Source: Streptomyces coelicoflavus
GTDB lineage: Bacteria > Actinomycetota > Actinomycetes > Streptomycetales > Streptomycetaceae
Direction of reading: 5' to 3'
Assembly (NCBI RefSeq): GCF_003112555.1
Contig: NZ_BEWB01000015.1
Coordinates: 62,001-126,000, forward strand
Length of the DNA: 64,000 bases
The first letter of the stretch is position 1, and every line of letters starts with the position of its first letter. The notes under the pieces are model-generated. The model was not told the origin of the DNA, did not search any database, and was given only the letters and a program-made list of their open reading frames with translations. Shown here piece after piece: positions 32,221-40,835 of this stretch. Position numbers and translations under genes: made by a program.

Positions 32221-33699
32221 ATGAAGAGAACTGACGTCATAGTGGTCGGTGCGGGGCCGGCCGGCCTGATGCTGGCCGGGGAGCTCCGGCTGGGCGGAGC
32301 GGACGTGACCGTCCTGGACCGGCTGCCCGCCCCGCACGGGGAGTCCCGGGCCCTCGGCTTCAACCGGCGGGCGGCCGAGTCGCTGGCGCAGCGCGGACTG
32401 CTGGAGCGGCTGGGAGAGGTCCGGTGGGGCCCGATGGGCCACTTCGGCGGGGTCCGTTTCGACCTCGGCATGCTCGACGAGGACCACAGCGGTGTGCTGG
32501 GCCTGTCCCAGGCCAGGACCGAGGAGGCGCTGGGCGGCCGGCTGGCCGAGCTCGGCGTGCCGGTGCGCCGCGGCCACGAGGTGACCGGGCTGCGGCAGAC
32601 GCCCGAGGGTGTCGTCGTGTCCTTCACCGGCCCCGACGGGCCCGGCGAGGTGAGCGCCGGGTACGTGGCCGGCTGCGACGGGGCGGGCAGTGCGGTGCGC
32701 GCGCTGGCCGGCATCCCCACCCGGGACCGGGAACCGACCCGGGGCATGTTCACCGCGGAGATCAGCGGCGTCTCGCCGCGTCCCCGGCCGATCGGCGAAC
32801 GGCTGCCCGGCGGACGCATGGTGGTGTGCACCCCGCTGGGCGGCGGCCGGTTCCGCGTGGTCGTCCACGACCCGGACCTGCCCGCCCGCCCGGAGCCGGG
32901 CGCGCTGACCTTCGCCCAGGTCGCCGACGCGTGGCGGCGGCTGACCGGCGAGTCCATCGACGGCGCGGACTGCCAGTGGCTGTGGGCGTGCGGCAACTCC
33001 GCGGCGCTGGCCGCCGAGTACCGGCGCGGGCGGGTCCTGCTGGTGGGCGACGCGGCGCACGAGATCCCGCCGCTGGCCGCGTGGGGGCTGAGCGCCGGGT
33101 TGCAGGACGCGGTGAACCTCGGCTGGAAGCTGGCGGCGGTGGTCCGCGGCCGGGCCCCCGAGGGCCTGCTCGACACCTACCACGCCGAACGCCACCCCGT
33201 CGGCGAGCAGTTGGTCCGCGACTCCGGCGCGGCGTCGAAGCTCTACCTCGGCGACGAGGCCATGGACCCGGTCCGCGAGGTCGTGGGCGAACTGCTGGCC
33301 CACAAGGACGCCGCCGAGCGGATCGCCGGGATCGTGAGCGGTCTCGGCATCCGCTACGACCTGGCCAAGGGCGACCACCCCCTGCTCGGCCGGCGCCTGC
33401 CCCCCGACCGCACCCTCACCCTCCCCGACGGCACCCGCACCCGCGTCGCCGACCTCCTGCGCACCGGCCGCGGCCTGCTCATCACCACCGGCGACACCCC
33501 CGCACCCCAGCACACCGACCACACCGCCTACGCCGATCGCGTCGACACCGTCACCGGCACCTGGACCGACACCGCCCCCGATGCCCCCGACGCCCTCGAC
33601 GCCGTCCTCGTCCGCCCCGACGGCTACGTCGCCTGGACCGCACCCGGCACCACCGACGACCTCGGCCAGGCCCTCGACCGCTGGTTCGGCGGCCGGTGA
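32221..33699 (+). CDS. FAD-dependent aromatic monooxygenase 1 (PHBH-type)
   Basis: 492 residues from ATG 32221 (AAGGG upstream). FAD motifs: DVIVVGAGPAGLMLAGEL near the N-terminus, the DG motif CDGAGSAVR near 155 and GDAAHEIPP near 275. C-terminal thioredoxin-like domain. It belongs to the PgaE/OxyS-like class that hydroxylates aromatic polyketides. First of a tandem pair with 33735; the last third of the two genes is nearly identical. A minimal ATG-AAA-TGA overlaps just before the start. Confidence 0.9.
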   Translation: MKRTDVIVVGAGPAGLMLAGELRLGGADVTVLDRLPAPHGESRALGFNRRAAESLAQRGLLERLGEVRWGPMGHFGGVRFDLGMLDEDHSGVLGLSQARTEEALGGRLAELGVPVRRGHEVTGLRQTPEGVVVSFTGPDGPGEVSAGYVAGCDGAGSAVRALAGIPTRDREPTRGMFTAEISGVSPRPRPIGERLPGGRMVVCTPLGGGRFRVVVHDPDLPARPEPGALTFAQVADAWRRLTGESIDGADCQWLWACGNSAALAAEYRRGRVLLVGDAAHEIPPLAAWGLSAGLQDAVNLGWKLAAVVRGRAPEGLLDTYHAERHPVGEQLVRDSGAASKLYLGDEAMDPVREVVGELLAHKDAAERIAGIVSGLGIRYDLAKGDHPLLGRRLPPDRTLTLPDGTRTRVADLLRTGRGLLITTGDTPAPQHTDHTAYADRVDTVTGTWTDTAPDAPDALDAVLVRPDGYVAWTAPGTTDDLGQALDRWFGGR

Positions 33700-33734
33700 G
33701 CGCCCGGCGGCACCCTTCGAAGAGGAGTGAGCAC

Positions 33735-35234
33735 ATGGCCAGGGATGTCATCGTCGTCGGGGCCGGCCCGGTCGGGCTGATGACGGCGGGCGAACTCGGA
33801 CTCCGCGGCGTGGACGTCGTGGTCCTCGAGCGGCTGCCCGCCCCGACGCGGCAGTCGCGCGGCGCGAGCTTCACCAGGCGCACCGCCGAGTGCTTCGACC
33901 AGCGGGGCCTGCTCGGCCGTCTCGGCGCCACCGAGCCCGCCGACAGCCACTTCGGCGGGGTCCCCATCGACCTCGGCATGCTGACGCAGGACCACTACGG
34001 GCACCGGGGCGTCTCCCAGTTCCGCACCGAGCGGATGCTGGAGGAGTGGGTGGGCGAACTCGGCGTACCGGTGCTGCGCGGCCGGGAGGTGACCGGGCTG
34101 CGGCAGGACGCGGACGGCGTCGTGGTGGACGTCGAGGGACCCCACGGGCCGGCCGCGGTGCGCGCCGCCCACCTGGTGGGCTGCGACGGCGGGCGCAGCA
34201 CCGTCCGCAAGCTCGCCGGGATCGGCTTCCCCGGCACCGACGGCCGGCGCGGCTTCCTCACCGCCGACGTCACCGGGATCGACACCCGCAAGCGGCGCAT
34301 CGGCGAGGACCTGCCGGGCGGCAGCATGGTGATGGCCATGGACCTGGAGAACGGCGTCACCCGGGTCGTCGTCCACGAGGCCGGCACCCCGCCGCCGCGC
34401 GACCGCGACGCGCTGTCCTTCGCCGACCTCGCCGACGCCTGGCAGCGGCTCACCGGCGAGTCCATCCACCACGGGCGGTGCCGCTGGATCAGCTGCTTCA
34501 CCGACGCCTCGCGGGCCGCCGCCGAGTACCGGCGCGGGCGGGTCTTCCTGGCGGGCGACGCGGCGCACGTGCAGCCCCCGGCGATGGCGCAGGGGCTGAG
34601 CGTGGGCGTCCAGGACGCGGTGAACCTCGGCTGGAAGCTGGCGGCGGTGATCGGCGGCCGGGCCCCCGAGGGCCTGCTCGACACCTACCACGCCGAACGC
34701 CACCCCGTCGGCGAGCAGCTGGCCCGCAACGCCCGGGCGGCGATCGAACTGCGGCTCACCGGCGAGGACATGGACCCGGTCCGCGAGATCGTGGGCGAAC
34801 TGCTGACCCACCGCGACGCCGCCGAGTACGCGGCCGGCATGCTGAGCAACCTCGGCGTCCGCTACGACCTGGCCAAGGGCGACCACCCGTTGCTCGGCCG
34901 GCGCCTGCCCCCGGACCGCACCCTCACCCTCCCCGACGGCACCCGCACCCGCGTCGCCGACCTCCTGCGCACCGGCCGCGGCCTGCTCATCACCACCGGC
35001 GACACCATCCACGACATCACCGCACGCCACCACGACGACTACGCCGACCGCGTCGACACCGTCACCGGCACCTGGACCGACACCCCCGGCACCGCACCCG
35101 ACGCCCTCGACGCCACGCTCGACGCCGTCCTCGTCCGCCCCGACGGCTACGTCGCCTGGACCGCACCCGGCACCGCCGACGACCTCGGCCAGGCCCTCGA
35201 CCGCTGGTTCGGTCCCGCCCGCACGGCCCTCTAG
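33735..35234 (+). CDS. FAD-dependent aromatic monooxygenase 2 (PHBH-type)
   Basis: 499 residues from ATG 33735 (AGAGGAG upstream). Same architecture: DVIVVGAGPVGLMTAGEL, CDGGRSTVRK, GDAAHVQPPAMAQGLSVG; C-terminal thioredoxin-like domain shared with its upstream twin. It would hydroxylate, epoxidise or Baeyer-Villiger oxidise the polyketide. The divergent N-terminal half (HFGGVPIDLGML, SQFRTERMLEEW) suggests a different substrate position from monooxygenase 1. Confidence 0.9.
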   Translation: MARDVIVVGAGPVGLMTAGELGLRGVDVVVLERLPAPTRQSRGASFTRRTAECFDQRGLLGRLGATEPADSHFGGVPIDLGMLTQDHYGHRGVSQFRTERMLEEWVGELGVPVLRGREVTGLRQDADGVVVDVEGPHGPAAVRAAHLVGCDGGRSTVRKLAGIGFPGTDGRRGFLTADVTGIDTRKRRIGEDLPGGSMVMAMDLENGVTRVVVHEAGTPPPRDRDALSFADLADAWQRLTGESIHHGRCRWISCFTDASRAAAEYRRGRVFLAGDAAHVQPPAMAQGLSVGVQDAVNLGWKLAAVIGGRAPEGLLDTYHAERHPVGEQLARNARAAIELRLTGEDMDPVREIVGELLTHRDAAEYAAGMLSNLGVRYDLAKGDHPLLGRRLPPDRTLTLPDGTRTRVADLLRTGRGLLITTGDTIHDITARHHDDYADRVDTVTGTWTDTPGTAPDALDATLDAVLVRPDGYVAWTAPGTADDLGQALDRWFGPARTAL

Positions 35235-35242
35235 GCGCCCTC

Positions 35243-35311
35243 GACCGGGGGGCCGGTCCCCCCGGTCAGACTGCCAGGCACCTGTCCCGGCGCCGGGCGC
35301 CGGAGCCGGGA
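35243..35311 (+). terminator. Tandem hairpins after the monooxygenase pair
   Basis: First hairpin: GACCGGGGGG (35243-35252) with CCCCCCGGTC (35258-35267). Second: GTCCCGGC with GCCGGGAC within 35284-35311. They separate the monooxygenases from the HemY-like gene, which still reads in the same direction. Confidence 0.65.
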
Positions 35312-35348
35312 CGGCCTCTACGACACTAACCGCGAAGGATCTGGTGGA

Positions 35349-36818
35349 ATGGCTGGCACCGAACAGGATCAGGTGAGTGGAAAGCCCCATGTGGTCGTCA
35401 TCGGGGGTGGTATCGCGGGACTGGCGGCGGCGTTCCTGCTCCGTGACGAGCCGGTCCGGGTGACCGTCCTGGAGGCGTCGTCCCGGCTCGGCGGGAAGCT
35501 CTCGGTCTCCGAGGTGGCGGGGGTCGCGGTCGACGAGGGTGCCGAGTCCCTGTACGCCAACCGGCGCAGGACCACCGGCCTGATCGAGGACGCCGGGCTC
35601 GGCGGGACGATCAGGTCGGCGGGCGAGACCGCGTCGGCGATCTGGACCCGGGGCGGGATCCGGCGGCAGCCGGACCGTCAGTTCATGGGCGTGCCCTGCG
35701 ACATGGACGACCTCGCCCGGTCCGGTGTCGTCTCCGCCGAGGGGGTCGACCGGGCCCGGCAGGACCTCGTACTGCCGTCCTTCGACCGGGAGGGCGACGT
35801 CTCGGTGGCGGACCACGTCGGCGGGCGCTTCGGCCAGGAGGTCGTGGACCGCCTCGTCGAGCCGTTCCTCGCCGGGGTGTTCTCCGGCCGCGCCGCGGAC
35901 CTGTCGTTCGAGGCCACGCTGACGCCGCTGGCCAAGGCGTCCCGCGCGCACGTCTCGCTCGCGGACGCGGCGGGCTCGCTGGTGCCGGTGCTCGCCGAGG
36001 GGCAGAAGCCGCCGCCGGTACGGGTGGCCACCCTGGACGGCGGGTTCGGTTCGCTGCCGCCCGTGCTGGTGCGCCAGGTGCTGGCGTCCTCGCCCGACGC
36101 GTCCATCCGCACCGACGCCCCCGTGCGGGAGCTGGCCCGCCGCGCCGACGGCTGGCGGGTCACCGTCGGTCCGGCCGCCGCGCCGGAGCACATCGACGCC
36201 GACGCCGTCGTCGTCGCCACCCCGGCCGGCCCCTCGGCCCGGCTGCTCGCGGGTGTCCCCGGGGCCTCCGCGGCGGTCGCAGCGTTCGAGGAGGTGCCGT
36301 ACTCGAGTGTGGCGATGGTGACGCTCGCCTACCCGCGCGCGGCGTTCCCCGGCGGGCTGCGGGACCGCGGATACGCCGGCTACCGGGTGCCCGCGGTGGA
36401 GGGCAGGGCGGTCAAGGAGGTCACGTTCACCACGGTGAAGTGGCCGCACCTGGCCGGCGAGGTGGAGATCGTCCGCTGCTCGATGGGGCGGTTCGGCGAG
36501 GAGGGCCTGCTCCAGCGCGACGACGGCGACCTGGTGGCGCTGGCGGCCGCCGAACTGGCCGAGGCCACCGGCGTGACGGGCGTCCCGGTGGCGACCCGGG
36601 TCAGCCGCTGGCAGGACGCCCTGCCGCAGTACACCGTCGGCCACTTCGAGCGGGTGCGCCGGATCCGGGAGACGGTGGCCGCCCAGCCCGGACTCGCGGT
36701 GTGCGGCGCCCTGTACGACGGTGTGGGCGTCGGGGTGTGCATGGCCTCCGCGCGCCGGGCCGTCGAGCAGGTGCTGGCCGGGATCAAGCAGCGCGACGCG
36801 GTCGCGGCCGGCGCCTGA
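35349..36818 (+). CDS. Protoporphyrinogen/coproporphyrinogen oxidase-like flavoprotein
   Basis: 489 residues. FAD motif VVVIGGGIAGLAAAFLL, then LEASSRLGGKLSV and EPFLAGVFSGRAADLSFEATLTPL, characteristic of HemY/HemG-type oxidases; the C-terminus GLAVCGALYDGVGVGVCMASARRAVEQVL is typical of the FAD-binding end. The housekeeping enzyme oxidises a porphyrinogen in heme synthesis. Inside this cluster it may be a duplicated, product-resistant target, or a repurposed six-electron aromatising oxidase. No other heme genes are nearby. Confidence 0.8.
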   Translation: MAGTEQDQVSGKPHVVVIGGGIAGLAAAFLLRDEPVRVTVLEASSRLGGKLSVSEVAGVAVDEGAESLYANRRRTTGLIEDAGLGGTIRSAGETASAIWTRGGIRRQPDRQFMGVPCDMDDLARSGVVSAEGVDRARQDLVLPSFDREGDVSVADHVGGRFGQEVVDRLVEPFLAGVFSGRAADLSFEATLTPLAKASRAHVSLADAAGSLVPVLAEGQKPPPVRVATLDGGFGSLPPVLVRQVLASSPDASIRTDAPVRELARRADGWRVTVGPAAAPEHIDADAVVVATPAGPSARLLAGVPGASAAVAAFEEVPYSSVAMVTLAYPRAAFPGGLRDRGYAGYRVPAVEGRAVKEVTFTTVKWPHLAGEVEIVRCSMGRFGEEGLLQRDDGDLVALAAAELAEATGVTGVPVATRVSRWQDALPQYTVGHFERVRRIRETVAAQPGLAVCGALYDGVGVGVCMASARRAVEQVLAGIKQRDAVAAGA

Positions 36819-36831
36819 GCCGTCCCGGTAC

Positions 36832-36882
36832 CACGTGGAAGGGGCCGTGCCCGGAGTTCCCGGGCACGGCCCCTTCCACGTG
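36832..36882. terminator. Bidirectional terminator, 23-bp stem
   Basis: 36832-36854 pairs perfectly with 36860-36882 (CACGTGGAAGG... with ...CCTTCCACGTG), loop of 5, between the convergent HemY-like and monooxygenase 3 genes. Confidence 0.85.
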
Positions 36883-36902
36883 TCGTGCTTCTCGGCGAGG
36901 CC

Positions 36903-38654
36903 TCAGCGCTCCAGCACCGCGGCGAACGCCTGGGTCAGTGCCTGCTCCGGGTCCTCGCAGGCGTCCGTGCCGCGCCAGGCGACGTGCTGGTCGGGACGGA
37001 CCAGGAGCGCGCCGTCGTCGGTGATGCCCCGCACCGCCTCCCAGCCGCCGTCCACGTCGGCGTACTCGCCGCCGGCGCCGATGCGCACCACGGCGAGGCG
37101 GACCGAGAACTTCTCCGCCACCCGCGCGGCGGCCTCGGCCCACACCGTGCCCCGCCCGCTGGTGATCAGCGTGAAGTCGGTACCGCCGGTGGTGTCGAGG
37201 GTGGACAGGCGGCGGCCGTCGCGGGTGATCCAGGCGTGCGGCAGCCGGTGCCCGGGGCGGGACGTCGGCACGTGCTCGTTGCGCATCGGGACGCGGGCCG
37301 GTGCCTCACTGCCGTCCGGGACGAGTGCCCCGTCCTCGTAGTGGAAGCCGACCTCCATGTCGAGGGACTGGCAGCCCCCGCGGTGGGTGTGGAAGATCTC
37401 CAGGGCGCGGGCCCGCACGGTGTCGCCGAGCGGCGAGGGGTCGAAGTACGCCTCGAGGCGCTGCCTGCGGCGCCCCGCCGGGATGTTGTGGCCGGCGCCC
37501 ACGGCGTCGATGACCGCCTGGTGGTGGACGGCGGCGGACACCGCCCAGTCCACGTTCTCCCGGCCCACGGGCCGGCGTTCGGCCTCGTAGGTGTCGATCA
37601 GGGCGTCGGTGGCCCGGCCGTCGAGCACCGCGGCCAGCTTCCAGGCGAGGTTGTGCGCATCCTGGATGCCGGTGTTGAGGCCGAGACCGACGGCGGGCGG
37701 CTGGCGGTGCGCGGCGTCGCCGGCGATGAGCACCCGGCCGACCCGGTAGCGGTCGGCGAGGTGCGCGTGCACGATCCAGTCCGTCACCTTGTGCACCGTC
37801 ACCTCCAGGTCCGGCAGGCGCAGCAGCTCGCGGATCCGGGGGACGACCGTCTCGTTGTCCCAGCGTCCGGGCGGGCCCGGGGCGAAGTGCAGGCCCCACT
37901 GCTCGCAGTCCTTGCCCCAGCTCGGCCCCATCTCTATGAGGTTGCTGGACAGGTCGGGGTCCTCCGGGCTGAGGAAGTGCGTGATGAGCGTGCCCTCCTC
38001 CCACCACTGCGACAGGTCGGCGGAGAAGTACGCGGTCGTGGTGTTGACCAGTCCGGGCGGGCCCTGCATCTCGATGCCGACCTCGGCCCCGACCATGCGG
38101 CCGCCGTCGGCCCCGATGAGGTACTTCGACGTGACCGTGGTGGTCTCGCCGGTGTCGAGGTCGCGCACCTCGGCGACGACGTGGTCGCCCTCGTCGGAGA
38201 AGGAGAGCAGCTCGTGGTGGAAGAGGATCCGGCCGGGATTGCGGTCCTCCGCGTGCCGGCGCAGGATCGGCTCCAGCCACATCTGCGGCAGCTTGGCGGG
38301 CAGGACCGGCCCGGCCGCCGCGTAGGCCGCGGTCAGTTCACCGCCGCCGAAGGCGTCCATCTCGTGGATCAGGCGCCGGTCCAGCGGTCCGTCGCCGGCC
38401 AGCGTGGTCTGCCAGCGCACCTTGCCGAACTTCTCCAGCGGCGCCGCCTCGGCGAGCACGTCGTCGGCGACCGAGTGCTGTCGGTAGATCTCCATCGTGC
38501 GCTGGTTGAGGTAGTGCGCCTTCGGCACCCGCGACGTGTCCGGGTGCCGCTCCACCAGCAGATGGTCGACGCCCTGGTCGGACAGGAAGACGGAGGCGGA
38601 CAGACCGCATCCGCCACCGCCCACGATCAGAACCGGAACCTCGACTGATCCCAT
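36903..38654 (-). CDS. FAD-dependent monooxygenase 3 (TfdB/phenol-hydroxylase-like)
   Basis: 583 residues from ATG 38654 (AAAGGA upstream). FAD motif VPVLIVGGGGCGLSASVFL, IGADGGRMVG, and GDAAHRQPPAVGLGLNTGIQDAHNLAWKL; longer than monooxygenases 1 and 2, with a distinct C-terminal thioredoxin-like domain. The TfdB-like group includes enzymes that oxidise and rearrange aromatic polyketides. Last gene of the long minus-strand operon that begins at the 29-residue peptide. Confidence 0.88.
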   Translation of the reverse strand: MGSVEVPVLIVGGGGCGLSASVFLSDQGVDHLLVERHPDTSRVPKAHYLNQRTMEIYRQHSVADDVLAEAAPLEKFGKVRWQTTLAGDGPLDRRLIHEMDAFGGGELTAAYAAAGPVLPAKLPQMWLEPILRRHAEDRNPGRILFHHELLSFSDEGDHVVAEVRDLDTGETTTVTSKYLIGADGGRMVGAEVGIEMQGPPGLVNTTTAYFSADLSQWWEEGTLITHFLSPEDPDLSSNLIEMGPSWGKDCEQWGLHFAPGPPGRWDNETVVPRIRELLRLPDLEVTVHKVTDWIVHAHLADRYRVGRVLIAGDAAHRQPPAVGLGLNTGIQDAHNLAWKLAAVLDGRATDALIDTYEAERRPVGRENVDWAVSAAVHHQAVIDAVGAGHNIPAGRRRQRLEAYFDPSPLGDTVRARALEIFHTHRGGCQSLDMEVGFHYEDGALVPDGSEAPARVPMRNEHVPTSRPGHRLPHAWITRDGRRLSTLDTTGGTDFTLITSGRGTVWAEAAARVAEKFSVRLAVVRIGAGGEYADVDGGWEAVRGITDDGALLVRPDQHVAWRGTDACEDPEQALTQAFAAVLER

Positions 38655-38831
38655 GTTCGTCCTTTCGGAAGGTGACAGACAGACCCGCGCCGGCGTTGCG
38701 TCTCGGGGGAACGGGGACTGCCGTACGTGCCGGGCTTGGTAGTGCTCGCAGCATGGCAAGGGCGTCTCCACCCCGGGTCAAGGACGGGTGGACCGCGCCG
38801 CTCGAGAAGCTGCTCGGGGGCTGCTCGGAGG

Positions 38832-39314
38832 TCAGCGGGCGCGCCGCCACCACCGCTCGCGCCGCGGCCGGTCGGGCTCGGCGGGCAGGTCGCTGAAGGC
38901 CCAGCCGAGCCAGTCCTTGATGTCCACCGCCAGCACCGGCCCGCCGTCCCTGAGGTAGCGGGCGCCGTCGAACTGCGCGTACTTGCGGTCGATCAGGCCG
39001 AGCGCGTGCGTGCGCTCCGGGCTCTCGCCGACCACCCGGCCGGTGCCGCGCAACCGCACCCACCACGCCTTCAGCCAGTCGTCGTCGTAGAGGTCGGCCA
39101 GCACCGTGACCCGCTGGTCGTGGTCCAGGTTGCGCAGCCGCTTGGGCCGCGGGTTCCCGTTCTTCGGCCGGTCGGTCGGCGAGTAGAGGACGTCGCCGTC
39201 GACGACGAAGATGACGGGCACCAGGTGGGCTCCGCCGCGCGCGTCGACCGTGCCCATCCGGACGGACCGCTCCCGCTCGAACCGGCTCCGCATCTCGTCC
39301 TGCCCGAGTTTCAT
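38832..39314 (-). CDS. PPOX-class (F420/FMN) split-barrel oxidoreductase
   Basis: 160 residues from ATG 39314, 7 bases after AAGGAGG (an upstream GTG at 39320 abuts the ribosome site). Pyridoxamine-phosphate-oxidase-like split barrel: RSVRMGTVDARGGAHLVPVIFVVDGDVLYSPTD and KNGNPRPKRLRNLDHDQRVTVLAD match the F420-binding TIGR03668 type. Predicted to reduce or oxidise a conjugated carbonyl using F420 or FMN. It lies between MFS and monooxygenase 3, separated from MFS by a tandem repeat. Confidence 0.75.
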   Translation of the reverse strand: MKLGQDEMRSRFERERSVRMGTVDARGGAHLVPVIFVVDGDVLYSPTDRPKNGNPRPKRLRNLDHDQRVTVLADLYDDDWLKAWWVRLRGTGRVVGESPERTHALGLIDRKYAQFDGARYLRDGGPVLAVDIKDWLGWAFSDLPAEPDRPRRERWWRRAR

Positions 39315-39415
39315 CTCCACCCCTCCTTGTCCCTTGGCGCGGGTGGTCCCGGCGCCGAGAAGACCGGCGCCGAGGTCTCGGCGCCGGTGCGCGCGGCCCG
39401 TTCGGGGGCGCGTTC

Positions 39416-39540
39416 AGATCCGGTCGGCTGTGTGCGGCCCAGATCCGGTCGGCTGTGTGCGGCCCAGATCCGGTCGGCTGTGTGCGGCCCAGATCCGGTC
39501 GGCTGTGTGCGGCCCAGGTGCGGTCGGCCTGTGTGCGGTC
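39416..39540. repeat. 25-bp tandem repeat (four perfect units plus one degenerate)
   Basis: Units of exactly 25 bases start at 39416, 39441, 39466 and 39491, each opening AGATCCGGTCGG; a fifth at 39516 is diverged and runs into the MFS stop codon. It lies in the noncoding space between MFS and the PPOX-class gene inside an operon. Units on the minus strand read GGGCCGCACACAGCCG first. It may alter transcript stability or be slippage-generated. Confidence 0.9.
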
Positions 39541-40835
39541 TAGGTGCGGTCCGCGTGCTCCCGTTGCCGGTCGGTCACCGGACGTGGCCCGCCGCGCTGC
39601 CGGCGCAGCCGTACCAGCAGGATCAGGACCGCGCCCAGGACGGCGAGGCCGACCGTGGTCAGGCCGGACAGCTTGATCGTGCCCGCCGGCCCGAACGCCC
39701 CGACCAGGGGTCCGCCGAGCGCCGCGCCCAGCGGTGTCGCGATCACCAGGATCGCGCTGCGGAAGGCGCTGAGGCTCACCAGTTCCTCCAGGGGCGCCTT
39801 CTTCTGGAGCAGCGTGATCGTCACCGGCCCGTAGGGCGCGTAGATCAGCCCGCCGAGGCCGAAGCCCACGACGCCCGCGGCGAGCGTGCCGAAGTGCGCG
39901 AACGGCAGGATCGCCAGCCCCCAGCCGGCCACGATGGCCAGCGCGGTCGGCCACAGCGGCAGCCGCCGCAGGGTGCCGGCGACCAGCGCGCCGACGACCG
40001 CGCCGACGCCGAAGGTGCCCCAGATCCAGCCCAGCGCGGTGGGGTCGCCGCCCATCCGCTCGGCGACGAAGACCGGGACCGCCACCTCGATCGGCCCGTA
40101 CAGCAGGTAGAACACGAAGGTCAGCGCCAGCAGGCCCATCAGCTCCGGATGCCGGGCGAGGGTCTGGCCGCTGCGCCGCAACGGGACCGCCGGACGGCGG
40201 GCGACCTTGCCCTCGCCGCGCACCCGGGCCGACACGGCGGCGAGGTACACGTAGCTGAGCGCGTCGCCGGCCAGCACCGCGGCCGGTCCGAGCGCGGCCG
40301 TCACCAGACCGGCCAGCGGCGGCCCGATGATGAACGACAGCTGCTCCTGGCTGCCCACCAGCGCGTGCCCGGCCAGCCGGTCGTCGGCCGGCAGGGTCTC
40401 GGCGACGAACGTCTGCCGGCCGGCGATGCCCCAGGCGTGCAGCACCGAGGAGGCCGCGAGCAGCGCGATGTACGTCGTGACGTCCAGCAGGTCCAGCCAG
40501 TACAGGGCCGGGATCAGCGCGAACACGGCCGCGCGCAGCACGGAGTTCAGCAGGATCAGGCTTCTGGCGTTGCGCCCGCTCAGCCAGCGTCCCAGCGTGA
40601 GCGAGCCGATCGCGGCGGGCAGGCTGTAGGCGGCGACGGCCAGGCCCACCACGGTGGACCGGTCGGCCGGCGCGGCCAGTTCGACGGCCAGCCAGGCCAC
40701 GCCGACGAAGCTCATGCCGTCGCCGAGGAAGGAGACCAGGAAGCCGGGCTGGAGCCGGCGGAAGTCGGGGTTGGCGAGGCAGCGGGCGTACCCCTCGGGC
40801 AGCACCCGCCGCGCCCACCGTGTTCCGGTCGTCAC
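39540..40835 (-). CDS. MFS efflux transporter
   Basis: 431 residues from GTG 40835, which overlaps the stop of the FGE-like gene (GTGA, 40832-40835). About 12 membrane segments. FLVSFLGDGMSFVGVAWLAVELA begins the first, and the central loop holds RGEGKVARRPAVPLRRSGQ. MFS-1 drug-efflux type. Coupled translation to the two FGE-like and 2OG-oxygenase genes suggests that it exports what they make. The C-terminus is basic. Confidence 0.85.
   Translation of the reverse strand: MTTGTRWARRVLPEGYARCLANPDFRRLQPGFLVSFLGDGMSFVGVAWLAVELAAPADRSTVVGLAVAAYSLPAAIGSLTLGRWLSGRNARSLILLNSVLRAAVFALIPALYWLDLLDVTTYIALLAASSVLHAWGIAGRQTFVAETLPADDRLAGHALVGSQEQLSFIIGPPLAGLVTAALGPAAVLAGDALSYVYLAAVSARVRGEGKVARRPAVPLRRSGQTLARHPELMGLLALTFVFYLLYGPIEVAVPVFVAERMGGDPTALGWIWGTFGVGAVVGALVAGTLRRLPLWPTALAIVAGWGLAILPFAHFGTLAAGVVGFGLGGLIYAPYGPVTITLLQKKAPLEELVSLSAFRSAILVIATPLGAALGGPLVGAFGPAGTIKLSGLTTVGLAVLGAVLILLVRLRRQRGGPRPVTDRQREHADRT

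Noticed and set aside
32216..32224. Minimal ORF ATG-AAA-TGA before monooxygenase 1
   Set aside because: Two codons overlapping the real start; probably chance, no sign of regulatory use.
33624..36644. 1006-codon minus-strand frame
   Set aside because: Antisense to monooxygenase 2 and the HemY-like gene; Gly/Arg/Val-rich composition with no domains.
39416..39540. CRISPR-like repeat array
   Set aside because: The units are contiguous with no unique spacers and no cas genes are nearby; it is a simple tandem repeat.
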